Origin: Lepus europaeus
Taxonomy: Eukaryota; Chordata; Mammalia; Lagomorpha; Leporidae
Direction: 5' to 3'
Assembly: GCF_033115175.1 (NCBI RefSeq)
Contig: NC_084850.1
Span: forward strand, 107,181,939 to 107,245,938
Length of the DNA: 64,000 bases
The notes under the pieces: model-generated
Database searches by the model: none
Told to the model about the DNA's origin: nothing
Seen by the model: the letters and a program-made list of their open reading frames with translations, nothing else
Position numbers and translations under genes: made by a program
Shown: piece by piece, positions 23,554 through 35,170 of the stretch
Layout of the letters: each line of letters starts with the position of its first letter
Position numbering within the stretch: position 1 is the first letter of the stretch

Positions 23554-24158
23554 AGATTTAAGTGTTTGAGCAGATGAAAGATTTTACCTGCTTACCTGTG
23601 TTAGAAATAACAGCCATCTATTTACATTTGATTATTGTTTATAATCCTTGCCTCTAATACAATTTAACTAGGATCTTTTCACTTTTACTTGTTGATCTCT
23701 TCTTTTAGTGGAGCATTAAGTCCTTGACTATAATATTAATTTAAAATGTTATCTCAGAAATTAAGAAAGAAAGGGAGAGGAAGGTAGGAAGGTAGTATAT
23801 TATATTACTAGGATTATATTATTAGGATTGTATCTATAAACTACATGGAATTTGTTATCTTTGTTTAATATTACATTAACATGAAAAAAGTGTTAGATAA
23901 AAAAACCTTAGTGATTGTCAGATAACCATTAGGATTCTGCATTAACTCGGTAATGTTTTTGGTGTTTAAAAAAAAGTTTATTTGTCACAGAAATGTAGTT
24001 AATGTTTTACAACTGACGATGTATATATGTTGCTTAAATAAATATAATCACTGCAAACATCTGTATGATCTGGGATCTTATTTTTATTTTGAAATGGGAG
24101 CTTTTTTGTTGTAAGCTCATTGAAATCTTAAAAACTGTTTCTGTAAAAAGTGTTGAAA

Positions 24159-24496
24159 GGGGCCGGTGCCGTGGCACAGCGGGTTAACGCCCTGGCCTGA
24201 AGCACCGGCATCCCATATGGGCGCTGGTTTGAGACCCGGCTGCTCCTCTTCCAATCCAGCTCTCTTCTGTGGCCTGAGAAAGCAGAGGAAGATAGCCCAA
24301 GTCCTTTGGCCCCTGCACACACGTGGGAGACCCAGGGGAAGCTCCTGGCTCCTGGCTTCAGATCGGCAAAACTCTGGCCATTGCTGCCAATTAGGGAGTG
24401 AACCAGCAGATGGAAGACCTCTCTCGTGCTCTCTCTCTCTGCCTCTCCTCTCTCTCTGTGTAACTCTGACTTTCAAGTAAATAAATAAATCTTTTT
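24159..24496 (+). mobile_element. C-repeat SINE, type 1, at the retrocopy tail
   Basis: Head ggggccggtgccgtggcaca; tail caagtaaataaataaatctt. TSD taaaaagtgttgaaa at 24144-24158 with taaaaagtgtagaaa at 24497-24511 (14 of 15 identical). The target was the A-rich end of the kinase retrocopy. Confidence 0.95.
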
Positions 24497-24513
24497 TAAA
24501 AAGTGTAGAAAAT

Positions 24514-24698
24514 GAGAATTAAAAGATAAATTTATTTGATGAAAAAATTAAGATCTATGCCGTTGTTAGCAGCATGCATTTTCCATGAACTTTTCGAAGA
24601 CTCCCTCATATGTATGAATTTCAAAACCTATTGTACTTATTTTGGTACAAAGATTTCAACTTAATTTTCACCAAACTTTCTAAAGTGCTCTCATATGT
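24514..24698. mobile_element. Mariner-like short element, two decayed halves
   Basis: 24514-24612 (minus) ends ttttccatgaacttttcgaa followed by gactccctcata. 24619-24698 (plus) has acttattttggtacaaagat and ends actttctaaagtgctctcat. Both match halves of the element seen at 4661 and 45189. Confidence 0.45.
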
Positions 24699-24954
24699 CT
24701 ATTGCCTTCTCCTGGTAACTGCCTGAATTGCAGATACAATGGTGGTCATATTATTACTATCCTGTGATGAGCCATTCCCACTGCTCTGATGACATGACTT
24801 CAGATATAACTCCTCATCACAGTACAGAACACTGTGACCAGCCCCTCACTCAGAGGGAACAGGCACTTTGACTTCCACCTTAAACCTTTGTTTCTGCCTC
24901 TTTTCCATAGCCTCAGCTTTCTTCTAATGATCACACACCAGAGCCATGCTTTTA

Positions 24955-25262
24955 GATGTTCATTATATATTTACTCAGAGAGAGGTAGAGAGACATCAAG
25001 CTCACATCCACTGGTTCACTTCCCAGCTGCCTACAGTGGCCAGGAGTAGGGTAAGCCAAAGCCACAAGCTGGGAACTCAATCCCATCTCCCACGTGGGTG
25101 ACAGGATCTAAATTACATGAGCCATTACCACTGCCTCCCAGAGTCTGCATTACCCGGAAGCTGGAGTCAGGAGTCAGAACTGGGAGTCAAACCCAGGCAC
25201 TTCAAAGTGGGACGTGAGCATCTTAACCTGAGCTTTAATTACTAGGCCAAATGCTCACCTCG
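24955..25262 (-). mobile_element. C-repeat SINE, old
   Basis: Body cacatccactggttcacttc and ggagtcaggagtcagaactg; right end taggccaaatgctcacct. The 250 bp before it is unassigned. Confidence 0.7.
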
Positions 25263-25286
25263 AGAGCTGGTTTATTTCCGGTTCTG

Positions 25287-25474
25287 CTTTTTTTTTTTTT
25301 TTAAGATTTATTTATTTATTTTGAAAGAGTTATAGGGAGGGAGGGAGGGAGGGAAAGAGAGGGAGAGAGAGAGGGGGAGAGAGGGAGAGGGAGAGAGGGA
25401 AAGAGAGAGAGGGAGAGAAGGAGAGAGAGAGGGAGAGAGGGAAAAAGAGGGAGAGAGGGAAAGAGAGGGAGAGA

Positions 25475-25521
<47 letters not shown>

Positions 25522-25771
25522 TTCCATCTATTGGTTCACTGCTCAAATGCCTACAAGAGCCAGAGCTGGGCCAGGTCAAAGCCAGAAGCCAGGAACTACA
25601 TCCAGGTCTCCAGGTCTCCCATGTCAGTGGCAGGGGCCCAAACACTTGGGCCATCTTCCACTGCTTTTTCCAGGCCATTAACGGAGCTGGATCAGAAGTG
25701 GAGCAGCCGGGACATGAACTTACACCCATATGTGATGCTGGCATCCCTGCTATGCCACAGTGCTGTCCCCC
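25287..25771 (-). mobile_element. C-repeat SINE with greatly expanded purine tract
   Basis: Left T15 then aagatttatttatttatttt; right end gccacagtgctgtcccccc. The ordinary GA tract of the family has grown to 186 bp, so the copy is about 485 bp rather than about 340. Confidence 0.9.
25334..25519 (+). repeat. Uninterrupted 186-bp polypurine tract
   Basis: Mixture of (GGGA)n, (GGGAGA)n and (GA)n with no pyrimidine on the plus strand. It lies within the SINE. Confidence 0.95.
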
Positions 25772-26004
25772 CAGTTTTGTTTCTTGAAAGAGAAAAATTT
25801 TCCAATCAGAAGGGAAGAAATCTGATTTACAGAAAGAGAGGAACAAATAACCGGCAAATTATAGCAGTTTTCCAGTGCTGAACTCTGTGGTTACAGTGTC
25901 ATTATTATGAAATAAATATCAGGAAAAAACCTCACCATTTCAGTTATTCCCCTGTGCACAAGGTAGAGGCAGAATGGAACTGCCAAACATTCTATTATTA
26001 AGAT

Positions 26005-26786
26005 AAGTGAATGACCAGCAGATGTATGAACAAATGCTTGGAATCACTAGTTATCAGGGAAATGTAAATTAAAATCACCTAAATATTTGTTAAAATGGCT
26101 ATTATCAAAAAATAAAAAGATAATAAGTGTTGTCAAGGATGTGGAGAAAAAGGTAGCCTGTACCCACAGTCAGAGGGAATGTAAACTAGTGCAGTCATTA
26201 GGAAGAACAGCACAGAGGGTCCTCAAAACACCAGTAGAATTACATATGATCCAGCAATCCAATTTCTGGGTATGCATCCAAAGGAAATGAAACCAGCATA
26301 TCAAAGAGATACCTGCAATTGCATGATTATTGCAGCACTATGGACAATAGCCAAGATGTCAGATCAACCTGAGTGTCTATACACAAGAAATACTACACAG
26401 CCACAAAAAAGAAGGAAATCTTGTTATTTAGGATAGGATGGATGAACCTGAAGGATATTATGCTAAGTGAAATATGTCAGCCATGGGATGAATACTGCGA
26501 AATCTCACTTACATGTGGGATGTGAAAGAGTCAAAACTCATAAAAGCAGAAAGTAGAATGGTGGTTACAAGAGGCTGAGGGGGTGAGACATGAGCAAAGT
26601 GTACAGAGTCAATTAAATTATATTTAATAATAACGTACACTTCAAAGTGGCTAAAATAATATATAAATGTTCTCATTCTAAAATCAGGTAAGGTGATGGA
26701 TATCCATATTGTATATATACATCAAAATATCATATTGTACCTTTTCAATATACACAATTACTATATCAATTAAGAATAAAATAAAT
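26005..26786 (+). mobile_element. Old L1 ORF2 3' end and 3'UTR
   Basis: The translated fragments KCCQGCGEKGSL, YDPAIQFLGMHPKEM and IAALWTIAKMSDQPEC follow the order of the L1 ORF2 C-terminal cysteine-rich region, with several stops. The AT-rich 3'UTR ends in aagaataaaataa. Confidence 0.8.
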
Positions 26787-26787
26787 G

Positions 26788-27465
26788 GAGTCAGTGTTGT
26801 GGCACAGCATGTTAAGCTGCCACCTTAGATGCCAGCATCCCATACTGAAGGGCAAGTTTCAGTCCTGTCTGCTCTGCTTCTGACCCAGCTCCCAGCTAAT
26901 GTTTCTGGAACACAGCAGAAGATAGCCCAAGTGCTTGGGCCTCTGTCAGCCACATGGGAGATTCATATGGAGTTCCAGGTTCCTGGTTTCAACCTGGCAC
27001 AGCCCTGGCTGTTGCAGCCATTTGGGCTGTGAAACAACAGATGGAAGATTCTCTCTCTCTCTCTCTTCCCCCCCTTCCAACCTCTCTCTGTAATTCCGCT
27101 TTCCACTTAAAAAATTTATTTATTTATGGCAAAGTTACAGAGAGAAAGGGAGAGACAGAGATTTTCCATAAATTGCTTCACTCCCCAAATGGCCACAACA
27201 GCCAGGGCTAGAATAGGCTGAAGCCAGGAGTCAGGAGCTTCTTCCGGATCTCCCATGTAGGTTCAGGGGTCCAAGCACTTGGACCATCTTCCTCTGCTTT
27301 CCCAAGCTCATTAGCAGGGAACTGGATTGGAAGTAGAGCAGCTAGGACTGGATCCATGCCCATATGGTGGCTTATGAGAACCATCAAAGGTGGTTGCTTA
27401 ATCCGTTGCACCATAATGCCAGCCCCTATCTCTGCCTTTTAAATAAATAAATCTTTAAAAAAGAA
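26788..27465 (+). mobile_element. C-repeat SINE, split in two by another SINE
   Basis: The head and body are at 26788-27109 (gagtcagtgttgtggcacag to aattccgctttccactt). The missing tail, ctgccttttaaataaataaa followed by tctttaaaaaag, resumes at 27428. Confidence 0.82.
27110..27427 (-). mobile_element. C-repeat SINE, type 1, nested
   Basis: Left aaaaaatttatttatttatg; right end caccataatgccagcccc. It sits in the 3' region of the preceding SINE in opposite orientation. Confidence 0.88.
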
Positions 27466-27484
27466 GAAGAAAAGTGAGTACTTT

Positions 27485-27765
27485 GAGGAACAGGCATTTG
27501 GTCTATCAGTTAAGAGTCTCACACCCCACATTGGAGTACCTGAGTTTGATTCCCACCTTCAGCTTCTGACTCCATCTTCCTGCCAATATAGACCACGAGA
27601 GGCCACAGATAATGGTTCAAGTAGTTAGGTTCCTGCCACCACCCTGGACTGATTTCCTGGCTCTTAGCTTTGGCCTGGCCTAGGCCCAGGCTGAGCCACT
27701 GGGAGCATTTGCACATGGGAACGCTCTCACTTACTCGTTTTCTCATTAAAATTTTAAAAAGAGTG
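27485..27765 (+). mobile_element. C-repeat SINE, type 3
   Basis: Head ggaacaggcatttggtctat, B-box-like gagtttgattcccacc, tail ctcattaaaattttaaaaag. Confidence 0.8.
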
Positions 27766-29765
27766 TGGATTTTGGAGTGATGCAGTTGTGTTTGAACCTT
27801 GACTATGTGTGCCCTTAGGAATGACATTAAAAAAAATAAGTGAATGTAAAATTAAATGCAGAGAAGTGTGTTCCAGATAATGTGTCTTTGATTGCATTGC
27901 ATTAAATAACTTACAGTTACCCAGCCTCTCATGATCACATTAGATTTCCTTCTTGCTTATAACTCATTTGTGCTCACATTTATTGTTAGAGAGCTCTGGA
28001 AGCCAGCACTGAAGATGAGCCAGAAGATGAAAACCTCAGACCAGGTCAGTGAGCGTGTTAGAATAATTTGAGATTCTAAGCAAGATTTGTCATCATAAGA
28101 GTAATGTTTCAACTAGCAGATATGAGTTATAATAAAGAACAAAAAGAAACAAGAACCACCTTAACAGCAACCAGAAGATTTCACCTTTGTAGACAAAAAC
28201 ATACTTAATTCCTCAAGGAAGCAGTAGCAAGTACATTCTTTAAAATGACCACCATCTGGCAACAGTCACCACAGTGTTTACACACGATTTAGCCACTACT
28301 CAGGAAGTCACTAAAAGCATAGATTCCTAATTCCTCCAGTCTGGGTTATGGCATCCCTTAGAGAATTAGCCAAGACTCTTCAGTTACAAGCTACACTCCT
28401 GCCATCTACATGGTGGGCACTCAAGGCATTGAGTGAATGAATGAATACATGAATGAATATGCATTCCCATATCGGTGTACCCTGAAAATTAAAGTATACA
28501 CACTGTGTTCTTCCAATAAGGAACCCAGAACTCTGAAGACAAAAAAGAAATGGCTCGCTAAAAATAATCGCAGGGCAAACCTTGGTAGGAAAAAGCCATA
28601 AAACCAAAACCCAAACCCAGAGACCCAGTTCAATGTCTTTGAACTCGCTAATGGCATTGATGATGTCTACCCTGGCATTATTCTGCTTTCTAGTAGGAGC
28701 CAGACTGAATGAGTGACAAAGCTGGGCCTCTCATTTTCACCCTACATCTGTGGTTCCTTCTGCTAATGATGAACCCACTGAACATGAATGCTTCCCGGCT
28801 GGCACCCCAGTGCAGCTCTGCCATGCCCTGAGGCCCTCCACATGTGAGCGCATCCACATGGCAGGATGAGAGAAGGGAGTATGCCAGAGAATAAGGAAAA
28901 AAAAAAACCATGTAAATATCTAATCTGCCCAGTCCAGCCATAAAGCTGAAGAGCACCCGCCTGACATCACCACTGTGATTTTACATAAATGACATTCAGG
29001 CTGGCTACAAAACCCCATGTGAGTCTCAACATTAAAGCCCTCTGGGTAATTCACCAGCTGGCTAGCTGATTTTAGCACAGTTAGTAAAACACTGCATTAA
29101 CATTTAGCTTTTGTGTGTAGAACAAGCTGTGCAGTAAATTTTTCTAAATGTTACTGAAATATATTACCTGCTAACTATGAGCCAAACTGAGACAGCAACA
29201 GGAAAAGTCTCTGTTCTCAGAAAGCCCAGGTTCTAGAACACATTTAAAATGCATATGGTGGATGCACATAGCCGGTCCACAGGAAATAGTTCTTAGTAGT
29301 GAATGGATAGTCTGCTTGCCTGGGATGTGGGTATAAATTCTACTATGGGGTACTCATTCATTGGATCCACTGCCTCATATATACCTGTGCTTAGTGCCTG
29401 AAAAGCCCTTTATTAGGGGTCAGGTAGTTGGAGGAACACCAAGGCCAAGCTTAAAAACATATCCTGATGGAGGAAAGTTGCATTGGAATCTGTCCTAGGG
29501 ACTGATGTTGTGTCAGCTGCTGTCAGTCTTGCCCCATCTCCTCACTGTGCATCTCTGATTCCTTGGCATGCCAAGAGCTTCTTACTAGAAACACTTGCAA
29601 TTTCCACTGGGGTGATTTTGGCTTAGAGCAAATACTTCCCCTAAGCACTAGCAAACTAGAAGTGGAGGGGCAGTTACTGTCCCCAGAACCAGCTCTCAAC
29701 CAGTTGCAGACTGGAACTGGGAAACAAATACTCTAGGCTCCTCACCACTCCTAGGTTTGGGTGTT
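27766..29765. other. Unassigned non-coding stretch
   Basis: 2 kb without recognisable repeats. One segment (27991-28046, followed by gtcagtgag) has an exon-like purine-rich look but no good upstream acceptor. I do not call it. Confidence 0.45.
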
Positions 29766-30192
29766 AGTTTGGATGTTGAGTGTCCTCCAAAGCCAAATGT
29801 GTTAAAGTTTTGTTCCCTGAAGTCTTATGTTAGTGGTACTAATAGGGTGGGAAATTTATCCATTATGGTGTTTGGAGGTGGGGCCTTTGAGAGATGATTG
29901 ATTTGGATTGGATTGGACTGTTAAAGGTGAGACCCCATAATTAAATTCTAGTGGCTTTATAAGAGTCCACAAAGTCCTAAACATTGGCACACCCACTCCC
30001 TCTTGCCATGTGATGCTCTGTGCTACTTTGTGACTGCCAGCAAGAATACTATCATCAGAGGCTGAACCAATGGGATCTACCAAACCTTGGACTGTGAACC
30101 TTCAAAATCATAAGACAAAAATGAATGTTTTTCCTTTCTAAAGTTAGTTGTCTTGGGTATTTCATCATAGTAATGAAAATCTGACTAATATA
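29766..30192 (+). mobile_element. MaLR-type LTR
   Basis: Has tttggaggtggggcctttga, cttgccatgtgatgctctgt and a 3' end of catcatagtaatgaaaatct followed by gactaatata, in the order of MST/MLT1 LTRs. Confidence 0.75.
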
Positions 30193-30782
30193 CCCCTCAA
30201 GTGGCATAAAATTAAGGAATGTTCCTTCATCCTCTCTCAGAGTTTCAGTTACCCACCATGGTAACTAGCTCAGGAGTTCTTACCTGTTGTCTACCTCATC
30301 ATAGTCTGTCCTCTACCAGTGCTTTCCTGGACTGTATACTTCTCAAATAAACTACCTGCTCTCCATTCACATCCTTGACTTAAAGTGGGCTTCCCAAGGA
30401 TCCCATCCTAAAACAGATCACTTCTCTCTTAATCGAACTCACTCTTTCAACACAAATCATTGTAGAATCTCAGTCATGTGCCAAGTCTTCTAATACCTTA
30501 CTTGGACTCCTCACCAAAAATTAATTAATTGATTAATCAATTAAGCCAAATATTTTCTGGAAAGAACCCAAAATTCATTCTTGCTGAGGTATAACTGATG
30601 CAGAGTGTCAAAAAGTGAGCCCTTCACCCACTAGGCCAACAATGGTTCAAGGAGTACAAGGAGCTACATACAGAATCTTGGCCTGAACCTGCAGAGACCT
30701 GGCTTCTTAAATCAGAGAATTAACACCACAGTGACATCTGTTTACTTGAATTTTCACAAAAGTGTCTCTGGGAGGTAGTGTT
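30193..30782. other. Unassigned non-coding stretch
   Basis: Nothing recognised. There is an AT-rich attaattaattgattaatca block near 30521. Confidence 0.45.
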
Positions 30783-31185
30783 TTAGTCCATTTTCTGTTG
30801 CTAAAACAGAATCCTTGAGACAGGCCTTTATTTTAAAAAGAAGCTTCATTTGGCTCATGGTCCTGGAGGCTGGAAAGTCTAGGAGCAGGGCACTGGCATC
30901 TATCCAGCATCTTGTGAGGGCCTTGCACTGCTTCAACTCATGGCTGAAAACAGAAGGGCATGTGGGTACATGTGCAAGGGTAAAACAATGGGTAGTCTCA
31001 CTTTGTATCAATAAAGCAGTAACTCATCTGGTCCTACAAGGGCAGGAACTCCTGAGGGAAATGCATTCACCCATGCATCAGGTCTCTGCCCTCGTGACCC
31101 AAACAACTCCCACTAGGCCCCACCTGCCAGCATTACCACATTGGGACAAAGCCTCAACATGAGGTTGGATGGGGACAGACCATAT
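30783..31185 (-). repeat. Old LTR-like interspersed repeat, antisense
   Basis: Opens ttagtccattttctgttgct and closes cacattgggacaaagcctca. The same opening recurs at 50088 and related closings at 45.7-46.1 kb and 50.8 kb, so the family relationship is visible within the window. It is probably of MaLR/ERVL type; subfamily unassigned. Confidence 0.5.
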
Positions 31186-32239
31186 TGAAACCAGAAGTAG
31201 GGGATGTGAGAGGATGTAGAAAAGGACACGAGGTAGGAGTCCAGCTTTGGCGATCCCAATTTGACATCATTGCTGAAGGTTGACTAAAGATCAGAGAACA
31301 CAGTACAGCCATAGTGACCATGACAGAAAGGACTAAGAGTGCTGGGGCAGAGAAGCTGGCCTTAGTAGCAAAGAAACTGGTGAGAACAGGCAAGAAAGGG
31401 CTGAGGTGCTGGGAACTGAGCAGCAAAACCAGGGAAGGGCAGAAAATGAGTGTAGGAGGTACAAAAGGACCTTATTTATCCAGAGATCAGTCTCCAGAGA
31501 GACCAGAACCAACAAAGATATCTACACAAATAAACACCAGCCAGGGAAATCAGGAAACAGTCATTTATTTTTAACTCTCCTCAGGTTGATTATCTAGTTG
31601 GTGGGTGATCAATGGAAAAATTTCCACCCTATCTGATTTTGTTCTCACATCTACCCTGTACCTGATGACTTCCCCAAACATGGGCTGATATATATTCAGA
31701 AAATGCAAAGCCATTTTAAGATAAATCTGATGAGATAAAGATATTCATGTGCATGCAAAAGCCCAGGAGAAACTATTTCTGATTATTCTGAGTCATTTTA
31801 ATTATTTGGGCTCACAGCTCCCTTCCATTTGCATGGAAGCTCAGGAGGTAACTCTACACAGGCAGCTTTGCCAGGAGACACACACTGGGGAGGAGGGTTG
31901 GCCAACTTGCAGAGGCTTCTGACTCAGACCCGACTGCAAATATGCAGCTGCATAGATTTGAAAGCAACAACATACATGAAAAGAATAGTATATTTTCCAT
32001 GCAGTCCCACCAGCATGCCTGGCTTGGTAATGTAACTATCCAACAAATACCTCTTAAATATTTATCATGTGCCAGGCTTGAATCTTCAAGGGACTTCAGT
32101 TTAGTAAATTTTGTCCTTCATTTCTAAAAATATCCATTCTGCTTTTCTGCTTATGTTTTTAAAGCCAACTTTCCTACTGGTGTCCCCCCCCCCCAATACA
32201 GAAAGAAAGGAAGCATGAGTATAACGTAGGTTTAGCAAT
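31186..32239. other. Unassigned non-coding stretch
   Basis: About 1 kb, no gene supported. A C9 run lies near 32186. Confidence 0.45.
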
Positions 32240-32425
32240 TCCACTTAGGAGAAAAGACCTTTGTTCAAAACCTCACTTTGCCACTTTAGTTATACTCTGA
32301 ACCCTAGTTCTACTATCTTTAAAATGGACAGTAGTCATAAGACCTACTACTCAGTTTCATTTTTACAATTAAGTAAATTAATAAATATTAGGGTTTAGCA
32401 GTATCTCATACATAGTAAGCTATAA
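32240..32425 (+). repeat. MIR SINE
   Basis: cctcactttgccactttagt, ctatctttaaaatggacagt, and a 3' end with catacatagtaagct follow the MIR core in order. Confidence 0.5.
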
Positions 32426-32687
32426 TACAAGTATTAATTTCCTATTGCTGCGTTAACAAATTACCACAAACTTAATGGCTTAAAACCAGCAACACACAAT
32501 TCTTACCCTGTAGTTCTTGTATTAGTTCACTTTCCATTACTATAATGTAATGCCTGAGGCTGAGGCTGGGTACTTTATAAAGAAAAGTTTATTTGGCTCA
32601 CAATTTTAGAGACTGAAAATATAAACAGCATAGTTCTGGTTCTGGTGAGGGCCCCTTTACACTACATAATGGCAGATAATACCATAA

Positions 32688-33862
32688 TAACCGCAAATGG
32701 TGGAGTTAGAAATGTGCCAGGGGATTCCAGCACAATCCCACCAAGATGACATGTACCAATGCCATCGCACTAGTCCAAGTGATCAATTTCAGCTCGCAAT
32801 TGATAGCTCTGATAGGTCTAAGAGTCAAAGGGATCACACAAACAAGACAAGTATCTGCTAATACTAACTGATAGAATCAAAAAGGGAGAGAAAGATCCAA
32901 CATGGGAAGCGGGATACACAGCAGACTCATAGAATGGCAGATGTCCTAAACAACACTCTGGCCTCAGAATCAGCCCTCAAGGCATTCGGATCTGGCGGAA
33001 GAGCCCATGAGAGTATAGCAGGCATGGAAAGCCAAGATATCATGGAAAAAAAAAGACCTAAATGAATGATCTCTGTGAGTGAGATCCCAGTGGAAAGAAC
33101 GGGGCCATCAAAGAAGGAGGTACCCTTCTCCGAAGGGAGGAGAGAACTTCCACTTTGACTATGACCCTATCGGAATAAGATCAAAGTCAGCGAACTCTAA
33201 AGGCTTCCATAGCCCTGGCAACTCATGACTAGAGCCTAGGGAGATTACTGACGCCATGAACAGGAGTGTCAAATTGTTAAATCAGCAACAGGAGTCACTG
33301 TGTACTTACACCCCATGTGGGATCTGTCCCTAACGTGTTGTCTAAAGCGAAGTGATGCTATAACTAGTACTGAAACAGTATTTTTATACTTTGTGTTTCT
33401 GTGTGGGCACAAACTGATGAGGTCTTTACTAATTATATACTGAATTGATCTTCTGTATATAAAGATAATTGGAAATGAAAAAAAAACAACCTGGAGTTAA
33501 AAAGGAAATGGCATAGAAAATTAATTAATTTGAAAAAAAAATTATGTAGGATCTCTGTCTTTAATGTGCTGTACATTGCTATTTAATGCTATAATTAGTA
33601 ATCCAATGGTAGTTTTTTCACTTTATGTTGCTATATGGGCAAAATGTTGAAATCTTTACCTAATATATACTAAACTGATCTTCTGTATATAAAGAGAATT
33701 GAAAATGAATCTTTACATGAATGGAAGGGAAAGGGAGCGGGAAAGGGGAGGGTTGCGGGAGGGAGGGAAGTTATGGGAGGGGGGAAGCCATTGTAACCCA
33801 TAAGCTATACTTTGGAAATTTATATTCATTAAATAAAAGTTTAATAAAAAAAAGAAAGTACA
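32688..33862 (+). mobile_element. Rabbit LINE-1, 5' truncated (3'UTR only)
   Basis: From ccgcaaatggtggagttaga through gggaagcgggatacacagca and gcttccatagccctggcaac to a G-rich block (33724-33782) and ttaaataaaagtttaataaa plus an A-rich run. The minus-strand L1 at 61583-62250 and the fragment at 616-1130 align to it. There is no ORF2 coding part. Confidence 0.88.
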
Positions 33863-34375
33863 TATATTTAAAAAAAAAAAGAGTTCAGAGGAGTAAGAAA
33901 GGTTATTTAGCTGATGGTTTCAGGGAAGGTCATACTGAGCAAAGCAAGATTAACCTGGATTTCTAAGGTGAGATAGGGTTTACAGAAAATACTGAAGAGG
34001 TATGTTTTTGACAGTAATGTCTGATCACAGAACCACAACAGGGACCTTGAGGTATGTACAGGAGATAGAAAATGACTCACTTTGGCATGCAAATGTGTTC
34101 ATAGAATAGGGAGTAAATAAAATTGGAACAACTGCTCATTAATTTATTTAACTCTATTTTGCTGTATCATCATAACAAACTACATTTTAGAGACAAAATA
34201 CACAGACACCTTCCTGAATCTTTGATGTTTTACTGTTGCTGTTTTCTTGGCTCCTTGAAACACTGTCATCCTCAAGCCTTGCAAACACGAGATTATGACA
34301 GAGGCTAAATAGTGCACATTTTCCTTAATGAGAATAAAAACATTTAAAAATTGTAAAAAAAAAATAATAATAATA
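33863..34375 (+). other. Possible L1 3'-transduced segment
   Basis: About 490 bp of non-L1 sequence lies between the L1 A-rich end and the resumption of the surrounding repeat. It ends in its own AATAAA (34331) and A-rich tail (34346-34370). That is the arrangement left when L1 transcription reads past its own poly(A) signal. It could instead be a separate insertion. Confidence 0.45.
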
Positions 34376-34856
34376 GCAGGAGCATGGGTGACAGGGAGAG
34401 AGCACATTATGAGACAGGAAGCCAGAGTAAGGGGAGAAGCTGGCAATGACCTCCCATTAATAGCTCCATCTCTTAAAGGTCCCACCACCTCTTAACATCG
34501 CCACATTGCTTGAGTACCAAGCTCCCAACATGTAAGACCTTGAGGGACACACTTAAACCACATCTAAATCATCAGTTCTGAACTCAGAAGTCCAACATGG
34601 GTCTTACAGGGATAAAATCAAGGTGCCAAAGATCTGTGTTCCTTCTGGAGATTCCAGGGGAGAATCTATTCCTTGCCTCTTCCAGATGCCAGAGGCTACC
34701 TGTATTACTTGGATCATAGCTGCACCACTTCAACTTTTGTACCCTTCATCACATCTCTTTCTCTGACTCTGATTTTCCTCCATCTCTCTTATATCATTCC
34801 TTGTGATTACATCAGGCCCACTCAGAAAATCCGGGATAATTTCCATCTCATAAGAT

Positions 34857-35170
34857 ATTTTTTTAAAAGATTTATTTATTTACTTGAAAGTCAGAGTTAC
34901 ACAGAGAGAAGGAGAGGCAGAGAGAGAGAGAGAGGTCTTCCATCCACTGGTTCACTCCTCCAGATGGCTGCAAAGGTCAGAACTGCACCAATCAGAAGCC
35001 AGGAGCCAGGAGCCTCCTCCCAGTCTCCCACGAGCCATCCTCCACCACTTTCCCAGGCCACAGCAGAGAGCTGGATCAGAAGTGGAGCAGCCGGGACTAG
35101 AACCTGTGCCCTTATGAGATGCCAGCACTGCAGGGGGCGGCTTTACCCGCTATGCCACAGCGCCGGCCCC
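34857..35170 (-). mobile_element. C-repeat SINE, type 1
   Basis: Left ttttttaaaagatttattta; right gccacagcgccggcccc. TSD catctcataagat at 34844-34856 and 35171-35183 (13 bp exact). It looks young. Confidence 0.95.

Larger units (their letters stand above)
21170..24150 (+). mobile_element. Processed retrocopy of CSNK1A1 mRNA (5'UTR, coding frame, long 3'UTR)
   Basis: A single-exon copy of a casein kinase 1 alpha transcript. The coding part carries no introns, although the parent gene has many. The 5' segment (21230-21645) is GC- and CpG-rich, unlike its AT-rich flanks. The 3' part runs about 1.5 kb past the stop and looks like the parental 3'UTR; it includes AATAAA at 24037-24042 and reaches ctgtttctgtaaaaa at 24140-24148, which I take as the original poly(A) junction. 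One SINE sits in the 3'UTR (23240-23553) and another exactly at the A-rich end (24159-24496). No flanking TSD was identified, partly because of that second SINE. The UTR assignment leans on memory of the parental transcript and needs alignment. Confidence 0.75.
32519..34563 (-). repeat. Second-layer LTR-like repeat, split by L1
   Basis: The left piece (32519-32684) has ttagttcactttccattact and gctgggtactttataaagaa. The right piece (34376-34563) has gcaggagcatgggtgacagg and gagggacacacttaaaccac. It is related to the repeats at 30783 and 50083. Confidence 0.5.

Noticed and set aside
25316..25846. 176-codon minus-strand frame rich in Ser/Leu/Pro
   Set aside because: It is translation of the polypurine tract and body of a SINE.
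27991..28046. Exon-like segment followed by gtcagtgag
   Set aside because: No convincing polypyrimidine tract or acceptor upstream, and no homology recognised.
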